Source: SKLM01 sp964421785 (GTDB lineage: Bacteria; Chloroflexota; Anaerolineae; B4-G1). From it: DNA of 5,251 nucleotides. Numbering within the stretch: position 1 is the first letter of the stretch; the number at the start of each line of letters is the position of its first letter. Position numbers and translations under genes: made by a program. The notes under the pieces were generated by a model. It saw nothing but the letters and a program-made list of their open reading frames with translations. It had not been told where the DNA came from and did not search any database. The DNA is taken from positions 1 to 5,251 of the forward strand of contig CAYQZG010000210.1 of NCBI GenBank assembly GCA_964421785.1, in the 5' to 3' direction. Below, piece after piece: positions 1-4,757 of this stretch.

Positions 1-55
1 ACATACACGTACTCGCACTTTCCCCCTGCTGCACGTCTAAGCCTACTTGATAGTT
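1..55. repeat. Left copy of the 55-bp terminal direct repeat (circular join)
   Basis: These bases are identical to 5197-5251. The Rep reading frame continues from the right end into position 56 with no stop or frameshift, so the repeat is best read as the overlap left when a circular molecule is written linearly. The unique circle is then 5196 bp. A true terminal redundancy of a linear genome is the less likely alternative. Confidence 0.95.
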
Positions 56-347
56 TGGGCCAATTCCCGCGCCAATTCTCAAGGGTTTTGTGGGGGGACA
101 TCCAACCCATTGCCGTCAAGGTGACAAAGTACAACCTTTCACCTTTTGCCATAAGGTTTTCAGCCCCCCAACCAATTCGCGCTTGCCACTCTCTTGCCTT
201 TTCGCGCCCACAATGCGGGCATGACCACAAGCCACAATTTGGGCGCGTTATGTAGGCAGACATTGCATCGCGATCTAAACCAAAGAGGAACGGCCTACCT
301 TTTCTCTTACAGTATTCACCTTTTTCCTGTACTGTTTCGGTGTCCAC
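1..347 (-). CDS. rep: Rolling-circle replication initiator Rep (HUH endonuclease), N-terminal part
   Basis: N-terminal half of a Rep whose other part is at 4758-5251. Joined over the circular junction, the protein is 261 aa from GTG 347-345; the frame is open up to a TAA at 374-372. Residues 13-46 hold Cys13, Cys38, Trp41, Cys43 and Cys46 in a C-G-x-W-x-C-P-x-C arrangement, like the zinc-finger-type N-terminus of many plasmid and phage Reps. Residues 74-78 (FVTLT) match HUH motif I. In these families Rep nicks the origin and joins to the DNA 5' end through a tyrosine. The start is uncertain: neither GTG 347 nor the in-frame ATG 263-261 (233-aa product) has a recognisable Shine-Dalgarno. I prefer GTG 347 because it keeps Cys13 with the Cys cluster. 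A stable hairpin lies just upstream (386-407). Confidence 0.88.
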   Translation of the reverse strand, partial: MDTETVQEKGEYCKRKGRPFLFGLDRDAMSAYITRPNCGLWSCPHCGREKAREWQARIGWGAENLMAKGERLYFVTLTAMGWMSPHKTLENWRGNWPKLSSRLRRAAGGKCEYVY

Positions 348-385
348 TAGGCTGTCACGTTGGATTGTTCTTTAGGAGTACCAAG

Positions 386-407
386 CCGTGCGTCTTGCGA
401 CGCACGG
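386..407 (-). other. Perfect 9-bp hairpin with GCAA loop upstream of rep
   Basis: CCGTGCGTC and GACGCACGG form a perfect 9-bp stem. The loop reads TTGC on the plus strand and GCAA (a GNRA-type tetraloop) on the coding minus strand. AAG/CTT can add three more pairs if A408 is bulged. It lies between the end of the 98-aa gene (425) and the rep start (347). No T-tract follows on the minus strand, so it is not a normal intrinsic terminator. Possible roles are a rolling-circle origin element, an mRNA structure controlling rep, or a 3'-end stabiliser for the upstream transcript. The structure itself is clear; the role is inference. Confidence 0.7.
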
Positions 408-424
408 ACTTGTTTCTTGTTTCG

Positions 425-721
425 TTACTGCACTAGGTGAAAAAAGTTACTTTGTCTCTGTTTTAACCACGTTTTTATCGTTGCGCGCCACTTGGCCCGC
501 CCGCTGTAATCAAGTCTCCCCGACAAACCCGATGCTTCCACCTTCTCTATGAAGCCCTTCTGCTCTATTGCCTTGCATATCTCACCCAACGACTTGCGCG
601 CCGAAGCCCTATCCATCTTTTCCATTGCCTCTACTCGGTAGGCCGTGGCGGGGTGAATGTCCGCTACTGCGCCAAGAAGTTTTACCCTTTTCCACCCGTA
701 CCGCTTTAAAGTTTCCCTCAC
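425..721 (-). CDS. Small basic protein, 98 aa, unknown function
   Basis: I do not recognise a family. The gene starts at GTG 721-719, preceded by GGAGG with a 6-base spacer. The start overlaps the TGA of the 136-aa gene (GTGA), so the two are probably translationally coupled. The protein is strongly basic: 21 Lys/Arg against 10 Asp/Glu, not counting His. It looks mostly helical. The segment around residues 14-35 (VKLLGAVADIHPATAYRVEA) could be a helix-turn-helix, which would fit a DNA-binding role, but the match is weak. It is the last gene before rep, so a replication-accessory or regulatory job is plausible (inference). The gene call is good; the function is unknown. Confidence 0.8.
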   Translation of the reverse strand: MRETLKRYGWKRVKLLGAVADIHPATAYRVEAMEKMDRASARKSLGEICKAIEQKGFIEKVEASGLSGRLDYSGRAKWRATIKTWLKQRQSNFFHLVQ

Positions 722-1128
722 GGCCTCCCTCCAAAAACCACAACATTTTCTTTCTTTTCCTTTGGCAACATGCTATGGTACCAATCCAGTGCGCACGCGT
801 GAAAAGACTTCCCCGACACTGGTGTTATCAGGGATATTATGTAATCCCTTTCTACATCCGCCCGAACATCGCCCTCGTGATCACGCGCCGGTTCCTCAAG
901 CACCACCGACACAAGTTTCCACAGACCGGACGATACGAATTCGTTCAAGAGATAGGCTACAGCCCACTCAGGAACTTCGGGAAATTGAATCAACGCCGGT
1001 CTATCGCTACCGTCCGCATACCTTGCCGCGTATAAATTACTCTCATCCAGAACTCTACGCGCCCACCATACGTACCGGCGTTTATCTTCGCCCGGCGGTG
1101 GGCAAACAAATCGTTCGGAAACTTTCAT
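718..1128 (-). CDS. Hypothetical protein, 136 aa
   Basis: No family recognised. ATG 1128-1126 is preceded by the best ribosome-binding site in the window, AAGGAGG with a 6-base spacer, which fixes the start. There is no signal peptide and no clear membrane helix. The sequence is rich in aromatic residues near the N-terminus (YVWWARR, about residues 19-25), has a mixed charged middle, and ends in a basic KEKKENVVVFGGRP tail. It overlaps the 98-aa gene by the GTGA motif. A terminator-like hairpin and T-tract sit immediately upstream of its Shine-Dalgarno, so expression may depend on read-through. The long plus-strand frame opposite it (657-1271) has no such start signal and is rejected. Confidence 0.82.
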   Translation of the reverse strand: MKVSERFVCPPPGEDKRRYVWWARRVLDESNLYAARYADGSDRPALIQFPEVPEWAVAYLLNEFVSSGLWKLVSVVLEEPARDHEGDVRADVERDYIISLITPVSGKSFHACALDWYHSMLPKEKKENVVVFGGRP

Positions 1129-1141
1129 CGCAAACCTCCTT

Positions 1142-1169
1142 AAAAAAAATAAGGGAGGGGCGCCCTCCC
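1142..1169 (-). terminator. Intrinsic terminator / possible attenuator
   Basis: On the minus strand, GGGAGGG-CGC-CCCTCCC forms a 7-bp GC-rich stem with a 3-base loop (1169-1153), followed by TTATTTTTTTT. This is the textbook form of a Rho-independent terminator. It lies 14 bases after the stop of the 90-aa gene and directly before the AAGGAGG of the 136-aa gene. It therefore either ends the first early transcript or acts as a partial terminator that lowers expression of the downstream genes and rep. Confidence 0.8.
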
Positions 1170-1183
1170 CTATCCACTACCGA

Positions 1184-1456
1184 CTACTCACTAAACACCA
1201 CGTCAATTTTTTCCAATGCCTCTTGCGCACTTTCTGCCAACCATTCTGCATTGCCGTTAAACTCTACGTAAAACCAGCCTTCTTTCAGCAACCTTGCACT
1301 CCACCCCCACACAACCAACGGATGTCTTACCCCAAAACCCACCAGTTTGTCGTATATCTCTTGCCTACCCAAATGCCTCTTGTCCCGTTCCTTTACCACT
1401 CTACCCTCCCCCTCAAGCCTGTAAACCTTTGTCTCTACCGGTATGTCCATCATCAT
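1184..1456 (-). CDS. Hypothetical protein, 90 aa
   Basis: No family recognised. The start overlaps the stop of the upstream 75-aa gene (TAATG), indicating translational coupling. Three consecutive ATG codons (1456, 1453, 1450) are present; GGGG lies 8 bases before the third, so an 88-aa product from 1450 is equally possible. The predicted pattern is a charged N-terminus, a Trp-containing middle (VVWGWSARLL) and a beta-like WFYVEF strand. It then has an amphipathic C-terminal helix (AEWLAESAQEALEKI). There is no signal peptide or transmembrane segment. It is the last gene before the terminator-like hairpin. Confidence 0.78.
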   Translation of the reverse strand: MMMDIPVETKVYRLEGEGRVVKERDKRHLGRQEIYDKLVGFGVRHPLVVWGWSARLLKEGWFYVEFNGNAEWLAESAQEALEKIDVVFSE

Positions 1457-1683
1457 TACCCCAATGCCTCTTTAATCGTTTGCGCCGCGTGGCGCGCCAA
1501 TGTCGTCTGTGCGTCCTTGTCCGTGCTAACCACGCCATACTCGGACCACGCTATTTCGTACCCGTAATGCAAAATCCCCACATACTGCAACCGGTTTTCA
1601 CTAAGCCTACGCTTTGCGAAAGATATTGCATCCCGTAAGGACATTTTACTCGTGCGAAAGCCACTAAGTCTTACTTGAAACAT
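1456..1683 (-). CDS. Hypothetical protein, 75 aa
   Basis: No family recognised. The start chosen is ATG 1683-1681, preceded by AGGGGGT at a good distance (8 bases). The frame stays open to GTG 1734-1732, which would give 92 aa, but that extension is low-complexity and polar (NSQNEKVQERNTGGKK) and lacks a good ribosome-binding site. The protein has a basic helix (residues 16-30, LRDAISFAKRRLSEN), a probable two-strand beta part (YVGILHYGYEIAWSEYGVV) and a C-terminal helix. The stop overlaps the next start (TAATG). It belongs to the first early transcript. Confidence 0.75.
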   Translation of the reverse strand: MFQVRLSGFRTSKMSLRDAISFAKRRLSENRLQYVGILHYGYEIAWSEYGVVSTDKDAQTTLARHAAQTIKEALG

Positions 1684-1740
1684 TTTTTTACCCCCTGTGT
1701 TCCTTTCCTGAACCTTTTCATTTTGAGAGTTCACCTTACG

Positions 1741-2082
1741 TCAACTTGCCATAGAGATGATCCTTTCCCTTTCTATTCTCATCCTTTCTAGAACCTGACT
1801 GTGTGTCTCGCAAGTCTCACAAAACCTGCCAACAATGGCGGATAACTGCCAGCCAGTCAATTGCCGTAACGCCATCTCTAAAGACCCGTCAAGAACCCCA
1901 CGCACCCTTGCTTGAGAGATAGCATAGAGCACCATGCTTTGCGCAGCAAGTTCCTGCTTACGCTCAATGTTTTTTATCGCGAACGAAAGCCATACGTCAG
2001 CCTTGAACCGGCTTGGCCTTGAATTCCAAGCGCGCATGCGCAGCGCACCCCGTAGGTCTTTGGTGTATTTACTCGTGTTCAT
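1741..2082 (-). CDS. Basic, helical hypothetical protein, 113 aa
   Basis: This is the first gene after the early promoter. No family recognised. ATG 2082-2080 is chosen because GGAG lies 4 bases upstream (and AGGAG 11 bases upstream). An in-frame TTG at 2112 would add 10 residues but would leave almost no leader after the predicted transcription start near 2121. The product is Arg-rich (19 Lys/Arg against 11 Asp/Glu) and looks almost entirely helical, with a CETC pair near residues 89-92. There is no signal peptide. First position in the operon and basic charge would fit a nucleic-acid-binding or regulatory protein, but no motif proves it. Confidence 0.8.
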   Translation of the reverse strand: MNTSKYTKDLRGALRMRAWNSRPSRFKADVWLSFAIKNIERKQELAAQSMVLYAISQARVRGVLDGSLEMALRQLTGWQLSAIVGRFCETCETHSQVLERMRIERERIISMAS

Positions 2083-2108
2083 CAGGCTCCAAACTCCTAT
2101 TTCCCTGC

Positions 2109-2133
2109 TCAACCTTAGCGATAATCAACCTTA
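2109..2133 (-). repeat. Two 9-bp direct repeats over the early promoter
   Basis: TCAACCTTA occurs at 2109-2117 and 2125-2133 (TAAGGTTGA on the coding strand), 16 bp apart. The copy at 2125-2133 contains the -10 hexamer and the other lies just past the expected transcription start. This placement suits an operator pair or a short iteron, although two copies of nine bases in this space could also be chance. Confidence 0.5.
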
Positions 2134-2156
2134 CCATACCGCAAAACGTTTGTCAA
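2128..2156 (-). promoter_or_regulatory. Sigma70-like promoter of the early operon
   Basis: On the minus strand TTGACA (2156-2151, a perfect -35) is followed by a 17-base spacer and TAAGGT (2133-2128, a moderate -10). The predicted start is near 2121, about 40 bases before the ATG of the 113-aa gene. A 10-base stretch over the -35 (GCTTGACAAA) is shared with the promoter before the 154-aa gene. Confidence 0.72.
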
Positions 2157-2198
2157 GCCACTTAGCGCAAAGCCTCCCCTCCCCCACTAAGGGTAGCA

Positions 2199-2228
2199 CA
2201 AAAAAAAGGCTCTAGCGTGCGCTAGAGC
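2199..2228 (-). terminator. Strong intrinsic terminator ending the structural operon
   Basis: GCTCTAGCG and CGCTAGAGC form a perfect 9-bp inverted repeat (2209-2228) with a 2-base centre. On the minus strand it is followed by C and eight Ts (2207-2200). It lies about 60 bases past the stop of the 416-aa gene. A run of five Ts on the plus-strand side could make it weakly bidirectional. It separates the structural block from the early promoter, whose -35 lies about 45 bp beyond the T-tract. Confidence 0.9.
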
Positions 2229-2289
2229 GATTTTTCAGCAGGGTAGGGGGCACGATATGCAGTCACGCCCCAAAAACGCTTGACGGCGA

Positions 2290-3540
2290 TTAGGGCGGCA
2301 CAAGAATGCAGTCTGTCGAGGGATCAAACTCGAATTCCGCCCAACAAGACGGCGGACTATCCCCGTCTGGTCCATCTATCGCGATTTGGTAACAATCCTG
2401 CCAGGGGAATGGGTGGACACCCTTCTGCCTATAACCACTCACGTTACTGTATGCATAAACCACGTATGGCAACGGCCCCCCATCCGATATAGACAAAATG
2501 TCAGCCCCGGTAGGGCGCAACCCCAAAGTGGGCGAATAAGTGTCTACAATCACGCGCTTGTTCAGGCCAAAAGGCCTCGAAATAGCGCCAGTGTCAACGC
2601 GCAGGGTGTGGGGCAAAGTCCTTACTGCCGTGCTTAGCTCGCCACTTATGTTTCGCTGAATCTGCCAATACCAGATGTCTGCCGTGCAAGGACAATCGTA
2701 GTCCAATGCATCCATGTATGCTTCCGCGATGAAGTCCACAAAGGCAGAATACGAGTATGCAATCGCCGGCGCTATTGCACCAGCCAACTGCGCTTCTGCG
2801 CTTCCAGCGGTAAAACAACATCGGTCAAGTCCGTATAGCAGGCTTTCTTCTGACACCCCTTGTTCCTGAATTGCAGAAAATAGACAGCATGCTACAGCCT
2901 CTTGCGCGTCTTCATCTTCGAGTACGGCCTCAGACAGCAAGTCGAACGCGCCAATACCCGCGCCCAATGCGGCAAGCGCAAGACCCGCCAATGCCGCCGC
3001 CGGCGCAGCGGCGAAAGCAAGCCCCGCGCCGATTACTGCCAAAAGCGCTTCAGCGCCTACTGCGCCGGCTTGCCTTTTTATAAGCTCCCCTCGACAAATT
3101 GCCGCCACAAATCTTTGGGTGGCAAGGCATAAAACCGCCCGCCGTTTTTCCACTTCAGCACTTGACGCGCCAGTATCCCCAATCCACCTTTGGGTTGGTG
3201 AAGCCGGATTTATTTCCGTAGGCAGTACTGGTGAAGCAGGGTAGGTGTTTATGCGCGTAGTGGACAGGTTCCCCACAAGTGCCCCTATGCCTACTTCTAT
3301 CAGTGCCCCGCCCCCACAATCCTGCAATGGCATATTCTTCTCCCATATCTCCCAAGCTATTCCCTGCGCATCTCGAACGCTTCCTGTCTCCCCGTCCCAA
3401 AACCTCCCACGCGTGGGGGCGCTGAGAAGTCCTTGCAAAATCCCTAGCCATTTTACCGAATTGGGCCACGCTATACACGCGCAAATTGTACTCTCCCCAT
3501 CCCAGTCATCCGGTATCTGGACTTGCGCTTTCTGTCCCAC
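2290..3540 (-). CDS. Large putative virion/adsorption protein, 416 aa, with Ala/Gly-rich hydrophobic core
   Basis: No named family recognised. The start is GTG 3540, one base after the stop of the collar gene; the upstream gene's last codons supply AGGCGAGG as Shine-Dalgarno, so translation is coupled. Residues 10-66 resemble residues 7-63 of the collar protein (P-[ND]-S, G, T, W, GSV and W-x-x-W at matching positions), so both carry the same domain. Residues about 157-199 are a long Ala/Gly/Leu stretch with glycine-zipper spacing (VIGAGLAF, AALGAGIGAF) that could insert into a membrane. Cysteines are frequent and often close (C20/C22, C218/C219, C241/C242, C283/C285). The C-terminal 120 residues look beta-rich. 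There is no N-terminal signal peptide. The position after coat and collar genes suggests a spike, pilot or host-entry protein; this is inference. It is the last gene before the terminator. Confidence 0.85.
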   Translation of the reverse strand: MGQKAQVQIPDDWDGESTICACIAWPNSVKWLGILQGLLSAPTRGRFWDGETGSVRDAQGIAWEIWEKNMPLQDCGGGALIEVGIGALVGNLSTTRINTYPASPVLPTEINPASPTQRWIGDTGASSAEVEKRRAVLCLATQRFVAAICRGELIKRQAGAVGAEALLAVIGAGLAFAAAPAAALAGLALAALGAGIGAFDLLSEAVLEDEDAQEAVACCLFSAIQEQGVSEESLLYGLDRCCFTAGSAEAQLAGAIAPAIAYSYSAFVDFIAEAYMDALDYDCPCTADIWYWQIQRNISGELSTAVRTLPHTLRVDTGAISRPFGLNKRVIVDTYSPTLGLRPTGADILSISDGGPLPYVVYAYSNVSGYRQKGVHPFPWQDCYQIAIDGPDGDSPPSCWAEFEFDPSTDCILVPP

Positions 3541-3541
3541 G

Positions 3542-4186
3542 TCACCTCGCCTTTATTAGCCATGTCGCTCCCATTGACGGCGGTACGTTATTGTGGGGAT
3601 TGCCGCCCCCGGTTATCCCAGTGTTGTTTGCCGCGGGCACAAGTCCAGTCGCCGGTATCTCCCCTATCGCCGTTGGGGCTGCGACCACGCCTTGTTCAGT
3701 ATGTGAGTGTCCGGGTATTTCCGCCACGGATAGCGTGTGTTCCGCTTCTCCAAAAAACGCGCCGTTCGGCTTTGCCGTCGTGGCGCCAACAACCGCACGA
3801 CTACGTAAGTCGGGTACCGCAAGGGTTGACCCGGCTACCCCACCAAACAAATTCCCAATCTCATCATACAACAACGGGTAATCCGCCACGTCGTAAAGAC
3901 TGCCGTCACACACAAGCCAACAGTCGCCGTGATCACCGTTTCTTAAGCTAACCTTCATGTCGCCAACACGCATACAACCCCCATCTACGAATTCCCTCCA
4001 CATATCCCACATTGCGCCAGCAATGTCTTCTGGCGCCACACTCCCAAATCCCTCCCAGTTTTCCGCCTCAGTAAGCAACAATAGCGCGCCACTTACGGCG
4101 GCTATTATCTCTTCACTGTCCGGGATAGACAAAACCCGGCACGTTTCCGCGCCGGGTATACTGTCTGGCGTTAGCCAAGCTTGCAT
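3542..4186 (-). CDS. Phage tail-collar domain protein, 214 aa (putative receptor-binding spike)
   Basis: Residues about 75-135 match the phage tail-collar fold: VGDMK start, CDGSLYDVADYPLLYDEIG, then the diagnostic VPDLRSRAVVGA. These are followed by EHTLSVAEIPGHSH (149-162) and the typical fibre-tip ending HNNVPPSMGATWLIKA (198-213). Collar proteins of this kind form trimeric tips of phage fibres and bind hosts. Residues 7-72 are a separate N-terminal domain shared with the 416-aa protein (PDS, GALLLLT, NWE, GSV, W-x-x-W). The start is ATG 4186, overlapping the previous stop as TGATG; an in-frame TTG at 4189 adds one residue and is unlikely. A collar protein in a 5.2-kb rolling-circle replicon is unusual; I infer a host-recognition spike attached to a small virion. 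Confidence 0.9.
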   Translation of the reverse strand: MQAWLTPDSIPGAETCRVLSIPDSEEIIAAVSGALLLLTEAENWEGFGSVAPEDIAGAMWDMWREFVDGGCMRVGDMKVSLRNGDHGDCWLVCDGSLYDVADYPLLYDEIGNLFGGVAGSTLAVPDLRSRAVVGATTAKPNGAFFGEAEHTLSVAEIPGHSHTEQGVVAAPTAIGEIPATGLVPAANNTGITGGGNPHNNVPPSMGATWLIKAR

Positions 4187-4650
4187 CAAACGTTTCGCCC
4201 CACGTGGCGCATTTCCAAAACCGTCACACTCTCTCCAGTAAGGGGATCCTGATAAATCGCCTCAATGGAACCCGCAAGGTCCGCGCCGGGACCGGTACCG
4301 ATGTCTACCGTTCCCCTGTTTGAGGGATTCAACTTAGTCAAATCGAGACCCGGAATCTCTAGTCGTCGAGAAGCCTTAGTCGTGTCGGTTTCCATAACGA
4401 CCAACAACTTGTTTTCCCTTTGGTTAAGCGGATTGGTCGACGGAGCCTTGTTGGTAGCCGTCGAGTAAGCACGTACTTCAGTAGGAGTGCCTTGATCAAT
4501 CATCAGCACCTCCAGAAACCCCTTAAACGTGTCTAGTTCGGCGTCAAAAGACGCCAGGGTAGTCTCATCATGTTCGGCAGTGGGGATAGTAATCGTACTT
4601 TTCTCCCCGCCATAATCGTAATAAGTGATAGTATATCGCCCGTTAGCCAT
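4186..4650 (-). CDS. Putative coat / major virion protein, 154 aa
   Basis: First gene of the structural operon. I recognise no named family. The protein is soluble-looking and beta-rich: N-terminal RYTITYYDYGG and STITIPTAEHDETT strands, a central helix (about 33-48), KLLVVMETDT (81-90), RRLEIPGLDLTKL (95-107), and a C-terminal VTVLEMRHVGRNV. It has no signal peptide and no transmembrane helix, so it is unlike a filamentous-phage major coat protein. The start is ATG 4650 with AAGG seven bases upstream inside AAGGGAAGG. The stop overlaps the collar start (TGATG). Being promoter-proximal and next to spike-like genes, it is the best candidate for the abundant virion protein, since no other gene has a suitable form. 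That role is inference; a spike-base or scaffold role is possible. Confidence 0.85.
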   Translation of the reverse strand: MANGRYTITYYDYGGEKSTITIPTAEHDETTLASFDAELDTFKGFLEVLMIDQGTPTEVRAYSTATNKAPSTNPLNQRENKLLVVMETDTTKASRRLEIPGLDLTKLNPSNRGTVDIGTGPGADLAGSIEAIYQDPLTGESVTVLEMRHVGRNV

Positions 4651-4677
4651 AAAGCACCTTCCCTTGATAAATTAATT

Positions 4678-4709
4678 TTAGGTAGGTTTCTCGCGAGAAA
4701 CCTACCTAA
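4678..4709. repeat. Perfect 32-bp palindrome before the coat gene
   Basis: Arms TTAGGTAGGTTTCTCG and CGAGAAACCTACCTAA pair over all 16 positions with no spacer. It covers the predicted transcription start (about 4702) and touches the -10 box of the coat promoter. It is followed on the minus strand by AAAATTAATTTATC, not a proper T-tract, so termination of rep is not the best explanation. Candidate roles are an operator for a dimeric repressor, a packaging or strand-initiation hairpin in the single-stranded form, or part of the replication origin. Confidence 0.85.
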
Positions 4710-4737
4710 GGGTACCGCAATGCTGACTATTTGTCAA
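4709..4737 (-). promoter_or_regulatory. Sigma70-like promoter of the structural operon
   Basis: TTGACA (4737-4732) is followed by a 17-base spacer and TACCCT (4714-4709; three of six matches to TATAAT). The predicted start is near 4702, inside the 32-bp palindrome, giving a 5' leader of about 50 bases. The -35 also lies inside a 7-bp inverted repeat (4729-4746). The weak -10 suggests that an activator or the palindrome modulates it (inference). Confidence 0.6.
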
Positions 4738-4755
4738 GCGACAAATTGCGCAATT
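4729..4755. repeat. Two overlapping palindromes after rep
   Basis: ATTTGTC-AAGC-GACAAAT (4729-4746) is a perfect 7-bp inverted repeat around a 4-base loop and covers the coat promoter -35. AATTGCGCAATT (4744-4755) is a perfect 12-bp palindrome ending three bases before the rep stop codon. With the 32-bp palindrome at 4678-4709, most of this 107-bp gap is self-complementary, as is common for replication origins, packaging signals or operators of small circular genomes. Confidence 0.7.
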
Positions 4756-4757
4756 GC

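Noticed and set aside
1170..1206. Possible promoter with TTGACG (1206-1201) before the 136-aa gene
   Set aside because: No acceptable -10 hexamer lies at 16-18 bases; kept only as a weak alternative to read-through.
657..1271. Plus-strand open frame of 204 aa
   Set aside because: It overlaps three minus-strand genes, two of which have strong Shine-Dalgarno sequences and a coupled GTGA overlap; its own translation is low-complexity, Pro/Thr/Arg-rich and lacks a ribosome-binding site.
2241..2272. GGGGC...GCCCC stem near the end of the structural operon
   Set aside because: Only five base pairs with a long loop, easily explained by chance next to the much stronger terminator at 2209-2228.
3486..3951. 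Two overlapping plus-strand frames (131 and 142 aa)
   Set aside because: They are antisense to the well-supported collar-domain gene and show no domain of their own.
4651..4709. 32-bp palindrome as rep terminator
   Set aside because: No proper T-tract follows on the minus strand, and the palindrome overlaps a predicted transcription start, so an operator or origin role fits better.
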